8,626 nucleotides of DNA from Bacteroidales bacterium Bact_23 (GTDB taxonomy: Bacteria; Bacteroidota; Bacteroidia; Bacteroidales; Lentimicrobiaceae): NCBI GenBank assembly GCA_001603685.1, contig LUZO01000264.1, forward strand, positions 1-8,626, given 5' to 3'. Both the position numbers and the translations under genes were made by a program. Position 1 is the stretch's first letter, and each line of letters begins with the position of its first letter. Below are positions 1-5,570 of this stretch, piece by piece. The notes beneath the pieces were generated by a model that saw only the letters and a program-made list of their open reading frames with translations, was not told the DNA's origin and did no database searches.

Positions 1-33
1 AATATGTATTTGGTTCATGCTGAGCCTGTAAAA

Positions 34-60
34 TAAAAAAAGGCCGGCAAAACCGACCTT
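34..60 (-). terminator. Intrinsic terminator after tRNA-His
   Basis: Read on the minus strand, an 8-bp stem (AAGGTCGG with CCGGCCTT, one G-T pair) closes a 5-nt loop and runs into a T-rich tract. It begins 8 nt beyond the 3' end of the tRNA gene, so it most likely ends the tRNA transcript. The stem, small loop and T tract are seen directly; termination is inferred. Confidence 0.8.
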
Positions 61-67
61 AATTTTG

Positions 68-142
68 GGTGAATGATGGGACTCGAACCCACGACCCTCA
101 GAACCACAATCTGATGCTCTAACCAACTGAGCTACACTCACC
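68..142 (-). tRNA. tRNA-His (anticodon GUG)
   Basis: The minus strand folds into a complete cloverleaf. The acceptor stem is GTGAGTG with CATTCAC, and there is a D-arm with GCTC/GAGC. The anticodon stem TCAGA/TCTGA closes the loop TTGTGGT, giving anticodon GTG. The T-arm is GTGGG/CCCAT around TTCGAGT. An extra G at position -1 faces a C discriminator, the hallmark that histidyl-tRNA synthetase uses to recognise tRNA-His; the coordinates include this G. The 3' CCA is not fully encoded, so it would be added after transcription. The gene stands alone, with its own upstream -7-like box and downstream terminator. Confidence 0.97.
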
Positions 143-159
143 GTTTAGTAAAAGTGCGG

Positions 160-190
160 CAAAATTAATACTTTTTCCTTTTGCTTCATA
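160..190 (-). promoter_or_regulatory. Probable promoter of tRNA-His
   Basis: On the minus strand, positions 167 to 160 read TAATTTTG, an exact match to the Bacteroidota -7 consensus TAnnTTTG. A -33-like TATG (consensus TTTG, one mismatch) lies 19 nt upstream. Transcription would start near 153, about 10 nt before the mature tRNA 5' end. The match to the consensus is seen; promoter activity is inferred. Confidence 0.5.
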
Positions 191-268
191 CATTTTCCAA
201 AGATTTTTTTCTCCCTGTGCCCCGCTCAGCTAATTCTTGCTAAATTCGCCTCTGCTAAACCGAACCCC

Positions 269-1501
269 GTGAAGCTATTTTTACACAGGCACAGGAAAAT
301 ACCCGAAGGCTCCCTTACCCGGAAAGCTTTGTATAAGCTATTCAGTAACAGGGCTGTAGTAGTTTCGGCGGCCATCATCACCCTTACTGCCCTTGCTGCG
401 GTTCTGGGGTATCTCATTACGCCCGACAGCACACCCTACGCCAATGAACAGCACCTGGAGATCGCCGCCAAAAAGCCCGGGTTTTCCGTAAAGATGCTGA
501 AGGTGGTGAAAAATGAAGCGCCCCGCCTCTGTCCTTTCTGGAAAAAATGGCTTTACGGATGCTTCAGGGAGTACAGCACCCGGCCTTTCGGCGAATACCG
601 CTTTGCCGGCGGCAGAATCATCCTTACAGCAGCCGGCTCCGAAGGGGATACCGGTGCGGTGATGTACGAATATCCGCTTCAGGATGTGCTGTATGCGCTT
701 CCATCAACCGATGGCAGGCTGGATTACAGCCCCGGCCTGCCCGACCTTAGGGGCAGAATCATCGGATCAGATACCCTGCAGATGCAAAGGGAGATCATCG
801 AAAAACACATCGTTAAAAAACGATATCTGCTTGGCACCGACCGCTTCGGGCGCGATATGCTCAGCCAGTTGCTGATCGGCACACGGGTAAGTCTCTCGGT
901 AGGATTTATCTCCGTACTGATCTCGCTGCTGTTCGGCATTCTGATGGGGGCCCTTGCCGGCTTTTTCAGAGGCTGGGTCGATGACCTGATCATCTGGTTT
1001 ATCAATGTATTGTGGTCGGTTCCGACCATTCTGCTGGTAATTGCCATTACCTTTGTTCTGGGCAAGGGCTTCTGGCAGGTATTCATAGCCATAGGGCTTA
1101 CCATGTGGGTGGAGGTGGCGCGCGTAGTCCGCGGACAGATACTCGGCATACGCGAGAAGGAGTATGTTGAAGCCGCCCGCGCTCTGGGTTTCCGCAACAG
1201 CCGGATTATTTTCCGCCATATCCTGCCCAACTCGCTGGGGCCTGTAATTGTAATCTCGGCAGCCAATTTCGCCTCTGCCATCCTGATTGAAGCGGGACTC
1301 AGCTTTCTCGGAATCGGCGTTCAGCCGCCCGTTCCTTCATGGGGAACCATGATCAGGGAGAATTACGGTTATATTATTCTGGATAATCCCTGGCTGGCAA
1401 CACTTCCGGGATTGTGCATCATGATTACCGTTCTGGCTTTTATGCAGATCGGAAACGGGCTCAGGGATGCGCTGGATGTAAAGGTGATGCCTTCGGTTTA
1501 A
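269..1501 (+). CDS. DppC/OppC-type peptide ABC transporter permease
   Basis: Inner-membrane permease subunit of the binding-protein-dependent family that imports di- or oligopeptides, nickel or similar solutes. A transmembrane segment spans residues 29-50. A soluble extracytoplasmic region at about 51-186 is followed by the OppC/DppC-typical LLGTDRFGRD (187-196) and the multi-span permease domain to the C-terminus. The EAA loop that docks the ATPase is clear at 301-320 (EAARALGFR, then HILPN), and SFLGIG at 345-350 is also typical. At 410 residues it is about 110 longer than E. coli DppC; the excess is the loop after the first helix. The start is GTG. No ATG or TTG occurs upstream in frame before a stop at 149-151, and the first internal ATG would remove the first helix. 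No partner permease, ATPase or binding protein is present in the window. Substrate unknown. Confidence 0.9.
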   Translation: MKLFLHRHRKIPEGSLTRKALYKLFSNRAVVVSAAIITLTALAAVLGYLITPDSTPYANEQHLEIAAKKPGFSVKMLKVVKNEAPRLCPFWKKWLYGCFREYSTRPFGEYRFAGGRIILTAAGSEGDTGAVMYEYPLQDVLYALPSTDGRLDYSPGLPDLRGRIIGSDTLQMQREIIEKHIVKKRYLLGTDRFGRDMLSQLLIGTRVSLSVGFISVLISLLFGILMGALAGFFRGWVDDLIIWFINVLWSVPTILLVIAITFVLGKGFWQVFIAIGLTMWVEVARVVRGQILGIREKEYVEAARALGFRNSRIIFRHILPNSLGPVIVISAANFASAILIEAGLSFLGIGVQPPVPSWGTMIRENYGYIILDNPWLATLPGLCIMITVLAFMQIGNGLRDALDVKVMPSV

Positions 1502-2991
1502 TACTTGCTTCTGTATTCGAGGTTGCCGCAGCCGAATTTTGCCTTTCCGCCGCAGTGGCCTTTCGCATTTTGCAATTTCACCATAACATAAAAGTCAAGT
1601 CCGGTAAAATCGTTCATGCCGAAAAAACCGCCCAGTTTATCGGTTCCGATTACAATGTTGTGGAAGCGGGCGCTCAGTCCAAGCTGCGGATAGCGGTAGT
1701 CGTAGAGCGTAAAGGGCAGGGCAAATTCCAGAATGCGGCTTTCGATGCGGGGCGTAAGCGATACCTGCGCCGGCCTCACCAATGCGGCATCCTTAAATAC
1801 CAAAGGATGAATAACCGAGGAGTTGATGTAAAAATTACCCATTACCCTCACATCAGCCTGCAGGCTTACTGCCGACGGCAAAGCAATCGAAAAAGCCGAT
1901 TCCCTGATCATTGCATTGGAATCGCCTGAAAATTCATAGCTGATGGTACGCAGCAGATCGTTCACCGAACGAAAATCCTTTCCCCTGACATTATACATAT
2001 TGGCATGGGCATCCTCAAACTCAATCATTCGGGTATTCCTGCGGAATTTTATGCTGCCCACATCAAGCAGTGAAGCGCCAAAGCGGAAAAAGTATTGCTG
2101 GAAAGGAATTTCGCAAATTGAAGAGTATGCCTTGGTGGAATGCCCCTGTATTTTTTTCTGGTACATAATGCCAATGTCTGCGCCAAGACCAAACCCCTGA
2201 ACAAAATTGCGGGGCAGCAGCACATCGTTGTTGGCGTAATCAACCGGCATGGAAACGCCCACCGAACCATTCGCTTTATAAACTATGATGGTATCGGCAT
2301 TCGGAATCAAATAATCAATGTTGTCGCCAAAGCCATAAACGCCGGCTGAACCCAGCAGCGCCTTCACGGTTATTCCGGCGCTCCAGTGCTCCTGGTTGTA
2401 CCGCGATATAACGAAGGAATAGGTTCCCGCTATTTCGGTAAAAGCCATTCCCGATGCCCTGAAATCAATCTCATCGATATAGTTGATCCGGTGCTGGGGA
2501 TAAAACCTGAGTCCGTCGATGGCAAATTTTGCAAGGTCGTATGGCAACTGATGGCCCGAAACAATGGTACGAAAAGAGGTGGAAATGCCAAAAGCCTGGT
2601 TTCCCAATGCATACATAGCCGAAGGCCCCATCACCCTGATTTGCGAATAGGCGTTCTTGAGGTCGGTGTTGTAATAGTCATATATGCTTTTTGACTCGCC
2701 CGTGATTGGATGAATGTGCTCCGGAAACTGGGGATCTTTCTCTAAAAAACGACTGAAACGATACTCATCTTTCGCAAGATAAACATAGTTGTTGTCAACA
2801 TGCAATTGCAGTCCGATCAGGTTAATATCCAGATAGAGCTTCGAGTTGAGGATGGAGGCCGGATTAATGAAACTTCCGGTTATTCCCGCATAATTGCTGT
2901 GAACATAACCGGTCATCTCCTGTCCGGAAACCACCCTGACCAAAATCAGAAGCAATAATATAATGTGTATCCTTAAGCTGTTTTTTAGCAC
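1498..2991 (-). CDS. DUF5723-type outer-membrane beta-barrel protein
   Basis: A 497-residue exported protein of the kind annotated DUF5723 in Bacteroidota; its molecular function is not established. The N-terminus is a signal peptide: a short basic start, a long Leu/Ile core at about 9-20, and likely cleavage near residue 23 (VVSG before Q). A conserved-looking GSFINPASI lies at 40-48, similar to the NPA motif near the N-terminus of several Bacteroidota barrel proteins. The rest alternates polar and hydrophobic residues with many aromatics, as expected of an outer-membrane barrel, and has no internal helix. The start is GTG; no ATG lies upstream in frame before a stop at 3052-3054, and this start gives a well-formed signal peptide. 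It is transcribed alone from a TAnnTTTG promoter about 60 nt upstream. It meets the permease gene tail-to-tail with a 4-nt overlap. The family call is from recognition of sequence style, not a search. Confidence 0.75.
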   Translation of the reverse strand: MLKNSLRIHIILLLLILVRVVSGQEMTGYVHSNYAGITGSFINPASILNSKLYLDINLIGLQLHVDNNYVYLAKDEYRFSRFLEKDPQFPEHIHPITGESKSIYDYYNTDLKNAYSQIRVMGPSAMYALGNQAFGISTSFRTIVSGHQLPYDLAKFAIDGLRFYPQHRINYIDEIDFRASGMAFTEIAGTYSFVISRYNQEHWSAGITVKALLGSAGVYGFGDNIDYLIPNADTIIVYKANGSVGVSMPVDYANNDVLLPRNFVQGFGLGADIGIMYQKKIQGHSTKAYSSICEIPFQQYFFRFGASLLDVGSIKFRRNTRMIEFEDAHANMYNVRGKDFRSVNDLLRTISYEFSGDSNAMIRESAFSIALPSAVSLQADVRVMGNFYINSSVIHPLVFKDAALVRPAQVSLTPRIESRILEFALPFTLYDYRYPQLGLSARFHNIVIGTDKLGGFFGMNDFTGLDFYVMVKLQNAKGHCGGKAKFGCGNLEYRSKY

Positions 2992-3052
2992 CGGGCGCAG
3001 CGTTGAATCAGCACTTATTAAAATAAAATGCCTTTTTCGGTTAATAAATCGT

Positions 3053-3082
3053 CAAAATTAAAACAATTAGTAAAATTTCAAA
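3053..3082 (-). promoter_or_regulatory. Bacteroidota-type promoter of the DUF5723 gene
   Basis: On the minus strand, positions 3060-3053 read TAATTTTG, an exact TAnnTTTG -7 box. A TTTG -33 box lies at 3082-3079, 18 nt upstream, and a second TTTG at 3087-3084 would give a 23-nt spacer. Both spacings fall in the range known for the Bacteroidota primary sigma factor. The start point would be near 3047, leaving a leader of about 55 nt. The boxes are seen; their use is inferred. Confidence 0.6.
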
Positions 3083-3359
3083 TCAAAAAGTTCTGATTTT
3101 GTTCAAATCATTCTAAACGATAAACAGGGCATATTAGTATAAAATGCTGCAATTACCCCATAAGCATATTGAAAATGTCATAATAACGAGTAATATTTAT
3201 ACTCAAAAACACCTCAACAATGACAGATATTTACCTGCTTTATATGTAGTTTATTCAATAAAACAGTCTATCGGCAGCAAAAAATCACTATCATTGCAAA
3301 TTATTTCAAAACCGGCCGGTTTGCCAGGCGAATACGGCTAATCTGAATCAGCACCAACT
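3083..3359. other. AT-rich gap without a convincing gene
   Basis: This is the intergenic stretch between the DUF5723 gene and the membrane-protein gene on the plus strand. It is strongly AT-rich. It holds a small inverted repeat (TGATTT at 3094-3099 with AAATCA at 3105-3110) and a 14-bp palindrome further on. A 65-codon reading frame at 3144-3341 has no recognisable domain and a composition like the surrounding AT-rich DNA, so I do not call it. I found no good TAnnTTTG box for the downstream plus-strand pair. Confidence 0.6.
3309..3322. repeat. 14-bp perfect palindrome upstream of membrane-protein gene
   Basis: AAACCGGCCGGTTT is fully self-complementary. Its 3' end is 37 nt before the ATG at 3360, within the likely promoter or leader of the two-gene plus-strand unit. 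It could be a regulator binding site; chance is not excluded. Confidence 0.45.
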
Positions 3360-4184
3360 ATGGCAAGAAACATCATTTTATGGGTAGCGGCTTTTTTTAT
3401 TACTTTAGGATCAGCATATTACCAGCGGACAACCGGCCCTACCTATCCGATTAAAGGAAAAGTTAAGGTAGGCAGCGAACTGATCAGCTACAAACTTATC
3501 CGTACATACGAAGGCGCCGACAATGCAGAGATCAGCATCAATGAGCCTACCGGCACCATTCAGGGGCTTTTTAGCTTTAAGCGCTTCAAAAGCCATGATC
3601 AGTGGACCGAAATGCCGATGCTGAATATGGGCGGAAAGCTGGTAGCCTATGTCCCGCATCAGCCGCCCGCCGGAAAGGTTGAATACATGATCACCCTGAC
3701 CGATGGCATAAACTCGGTTCAGCTGACGGAAGAGCCGGTTATTATCCGGTTCAAGGGGCAGGTACCTATTCTGGTGCTGCTTCCGCACATTTTAATCATG
3801 TTCCTGGCTATGCTCTTTTCAACCCGCGCCGGAATCGAGGTAATTGCCAAAGGAGACAGAGTATTCCGTCTCACCCTGCTTACCACGCTCTTCCTGGTGG
3901 TTGGCGGGCTTATCCTCGGTCCGGTCATGCAGAAATATGCCTTCGGCGCTTACTGGACAGGATGGCCGATGAAAGGCATCTTCAAATTTGGCGACATGAC
4001 CGATAATAAAACGCTGGTTGCCTTTATTTTCTGGGCAATTGCGCTGGTGCAGATATGGCGTAAGCCCGAAAAGAAGTGGTGGGCAGTGCTTGCAGCAGTG
4101 GTTCTGTTTCTGGTTTACATGATTCCGCACAGCATCATGGGTTCCGAAATAGACCACACCGCAGTTACAACAGGCGCCCTGTAA
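3360..4184 (+). CDS. Uncharacterised membrane protein, large extracytoplasmic domain
   Basis: I do not recognise a characterised family. The 274-residue protein starts with a hydrophobic segment (about 5-20; signal anchor or uncleaved signal). A beta-rich region at about 25-130 ends in a stretch (VEYMITLTDG, 108-117) that resembles an Ig-like or fibronectin-like fold. Four predicted membrane helices follow at about 135-154, 171-190, 218-234 and 240-257. Between the second and third of these lies a polar stretch with conserved character: FGAYWTGWP (195-203) and DMTDNKTL (212-219). It resembles a motif I associate with conserved hypothetical membrane proteins of Bacteroidota and relatives. There is no Shine-Dalgarno sequence before the ATG. 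The stop codon is followed after one nucleotide by the rhomboid gene, so the two are almost certainly co-transcribed and may be translationally coupled. A membrane-complex role or a partnership with the protease is inference only. Confidence 0.75.
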   Translation: MARNIILWVAAFFITLGSAYYQRTTGPTYPIKGKVKVGSELISYKLIRTYEGADNAEISINEPTGTIQGLFSFKRFKSHDQWTEMPMLNMGGKLVAYVPHQPPAGKVEYMITLTDGINSVQLTEEPVIIRFKGQVPILVLLPHILIMFLAMLFSTRAGIEVIAKGDRVFRLTLLTTLFLVVGGLILGPVMQKYAFGAYWTGWPMKGIFKFGDMTDNKTLVAFIFWAIALVQIWRKPEKKWWAVLAAVVLFLVYMIPHSIMGSEIDHTAVTTGAL

Positions 4185-4185
4185 A

Positions 4186-4806
4186 ATGATTACCATTATC
4201 ATCGTTGCGGTAACGGTGGTGGTTTCGCTGCTATCGTTCAATGATGCGCGCCTTTACGGCAAACTGCTTTTCAGCCCGTTTATGATCAGCCATCACAGAC
4301 AGGGCTACCGCTTTCTGACGCACGGCTTCGTCCACGCCGACTGGGTTCATCTTGGAATAAATATGTTTGTACTCTATTCGTTTGGCGAAGCGGTAGAGTT
4401 CTATTTCCGCAATTTTTTCGGCCTTAAGGGCGGCTACTATTTCATCCTGCTTTACATAGGAGGAGTGCTGTTTTCATCACTTCCATCCTTTGCAAAACAC
4501 AAGGACAACCAGTATTATCTGGCAGTAGGCGCTTCGGGAGCTGTATCGGCAGTGCTTTTTTCAGCCATTCTCATCAAACCCCTGTCGTCCATTCGCTTCA
4601 TTTTTATTCCGTTTGATATCCCTGCCTTTATTTTCGGGGTTTTATACCTGGTTTATTCGGCTTATATGTCGAAAAAGGGAAAGGATAATATAGGACACGA
4701 CGCCCATTTCTGGGGCGCCGTGTTTGGTTTTGTTTTCACAATTTTGCTGAGGCCCTCACTGTTCGTTGATTTTATCAGGCAGATCGGGCTGTTTGCCGGA
4801 GTTTAG
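4186..4806 (+). CDS. Rhomboid-family intramembrane serine protease
   Basis: A 206-residue polytopic membrane protein with the rhomboid signature. FLTHGFVHADWVHLGIN at 43-59 gives the helix-2 motif HxxxN (H55, N59). GASGAVSA at 115-122 carries the nucleophile S117 in the GxSx motif. HDAHFWGAVFG at 171-181 carries the catalytic H174. This Ser-His dyad cleaves transmembrane substrates within the bilayer. The size fits a minimal six-helix core of bacterial rhomboids, with no soluble N- or C-terminal domain. All catalytic residues are present, so it should be active. The ATG lies one nucleotide after the previous stop, with no separate ribosome site, so expression probably depends on the upstream membrane-protein gene. 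The 3' end overlaps the convergent yqgE gene by 4 nt. The substrate is unknown; the co-transcribed membrane protein is a candidate partner. Confidence 0.93.
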   Translation: MITIIIVAVTVVVSLLSFNDARLYGKLLFSPFMISHHRQGYRFLTHGFVHADWVHLGINMFVLYSFGEAVEFYFRNFFGLKGGYYFILLYIGGVLFSSLPSFAKHKDNQYYLAVGASGAVSAVLFSAILIKPLSSIRFIFIPFDIPAFIFGVLYLVYSAYMSKKGKDNIGHDAHFWGAVFGFVFTILLRPSLFVDFIRQIGLFAGV

Positions 4807-5366
4807 TTCAGCATGGGATCGGGCGGGTAATTTACCCACAGTTTATACTCCCTTCCCAGTTTTCTGAGGGTCTGTTTCCACATCTCATCAGGATTGGAGC
4901 GGATAACCTGATCGGTGTTTGTGAGTGAAACAACCCACGAATTCTCTTCGAGTTCGCGGTCAAGCTGCTTGGCCATCCATCCTGAATAACCTACAAAAAA
5001 ACGGATTTCGGCTTCGCTGAGTTTTTTTTCATGAATCAGCTTTCGTACAGTTTCGAGGTTTCCACCCCAGTATAATCCATCAAGAATTCTCACCCCGCCT
5101 TCAATCAGATCGGGACGGGTGTGAATAAAGAATAGTTTATCGGTATTAACAGGCCCGCCAATAAACACAGGCGCATTAAAACCCTCAAAATCGCTTTCAA
5201 GTTCGCTTAATTTAACTTTTACAGGTTTGTTGATGATAACACCAAACGAACCTTCATCACTGTGATCGGCAAGTAAAACTACTGCCTTCTTAAAATAAAA
5301 ATCCTGTAAAAACGGCACAGATATCAGAATCCTGCCTGCAAGTGGTTTAATTTTTATTGGTTCCAT
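4803..5366 (-). CDS. yqgE: YqgE/AlgH family protein (UPF0301)
   Basis: A 187-residue soluble protein of the YqgE/AlgH family, the usual length. Family landmarks are visible in order: LAGRILISVP (9-18), SFGVIINKPV (40-49), VFIGGPV (67-73), LYWGGN (98-103) and RFFVGYSGWMAKQLDREL (122-139) with the diagnostic GYSGW. The biochemical role is not settled; AlgH was first linked to alginate regulation in Pseudomonas, but the family is widespread in bacteria that make no alginate. The ATG is preceded by a purine-rich GAGGGTAGAG rather than a clear Shine-Dalgarno sequence. It has a promoter-like element in the intergenic gap and is divergent from murL. A 16-bp palindrome lies just upstream of the start. 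Confidence 0.93.
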   Translation of the reverse strand: MEPIKIKPLAGRILISVPFLQDFYFKKAVVLLADHSDEGSFGVIINKPVKVKLSELESDFEGFNAPVFIGGPVNTDKLFFIHTRPDLIEGGVRILDGLYWGGNLETVRKLIHEKKLSEAEIRFFVGYSGWMAKQLDRELEENSWVVSLTNTDQVIRSNPDEMWKQTLRKLGREYKLWVNYPPDPMLN

Positions 5367-5377
5367 CGCTCTACCCT

Positions 5378-5393
5378 CATTTCCCGGGAAATG
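5378..5393. repeat. 16-bp perfect palindrome in the yqgE leader
   Basis: CATTTCCCGGGAAATG is perfectly self-complementary over 16 bp. It ends 11 nt upstream of the yqgE ATG, between its likely -7 box and the start codon. It could bind a dimeric regulator, or form an RNA stem or dimer in the leader. No T tract follows on either strand, so it is not an intrinsic terminator. Confidence 0.55.
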
Positions 5394-5433
5394 CCGGCGT
5401 GGTTATTCCCGTTTACTTTTCTTCAGTTAAGTT

Positions 5434-5465
5434 CAAATATAATGAACAAATCGTTCCGATGCAAC
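5434..5465 (-). promoter_or_regulatory. Probable promoter of yqgE
   Basis: On the minus strand, 5441-5434 read TATATTTG, an exact TAnnTTTG -7 box. A GTTG (TTTG with one mismatch) at 5465-5462 lies 20 nt upstream as a possible -33. Transcription would begin near 5428, giving a leader of about 60 nt that contains the 16-bp palindrome. Confidence 0.5.
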
Positions 5466-5516
5466 AATAATCTTCATTACGACCGGTTTTTCAACCAAAA
5501 CAACACTCCTATTCAT

Positions 5517-5524
5517 TATTTTTG
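5517..5524 (+). promoter_or_regulatory. Probable -7 box of the murL-murD2 operon
   Basis: TATTTTTG matches the Bacteroidota -7 consensus TAnnTTTG and lies 46 nt before the murL ATG. The -33 element is weak: only a T run at 5487-5491 lies roughly at the right distance. The box is separate from the divergent yqgE promoter. Confidence 0.45.
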
Positions 5525-5532
5525 CAACCAGT

Positions 5533-5545
5533 GTCAGTAACTGAC
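5533..5545. repeat. 13-bp inverted repeat in the murL leader
   Basis: GTCAGT and ACTGAC flank a single A, a perfect dyad. It lies 9 nt downstream of the putative -7 box and 25 nt before the murL start, so it overlaps the expected transcription start. That position suits a repressor site; function is not shown. Confidence 0.45.
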
Positions 5546-5570
5546 CATCAAATTCCATACCACTTCATCA

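Noticed and set aside
176..183. TCCTTTTG as a -7 box for the permease gene
   Set aside because: One mismatch in the TA step and no -33 TTTG at a suitable distance; too weak to call.
152..268. Longer N-terminus of the permease gene by reading upstream of GTG 269
   Set aside because: The frame is open back to 152 but has no ATG, GTG or TTG start, and the translated stretch does not look like protein.
724..1281. 185-codon minus-strand frame, with a 150-codon frame at 767-1219
   Set aside because: Both lie antisense inside the permease gene, whose protein is clearly recognisable; they have low-complexity, unfamily-like translations.
1414..1929. 171-codon plus-strand frame across the convergent junction
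   Set aside because: Antisense to the C-terminal part of the DUF5723 gene and overlapping the end of the permease gene in another frame; no domain seen.
3247..3254. TAGTTTAT as a -7 box for the membrane-protein/rhomboid pair
   Set aside because: Two mismatches to TAnnTTTG and no -33 partner.
3144..3341. 65-codon plus-strand reading frame in the AT-rich gap
   Set aside because: No recognisable domain, no ribosome site or promoter, and composition like the non-coding surroundings.
5378..5393. Palindrome as intrinsic terminator
   Set aside because: No loop and no T tract follows it on either strand.
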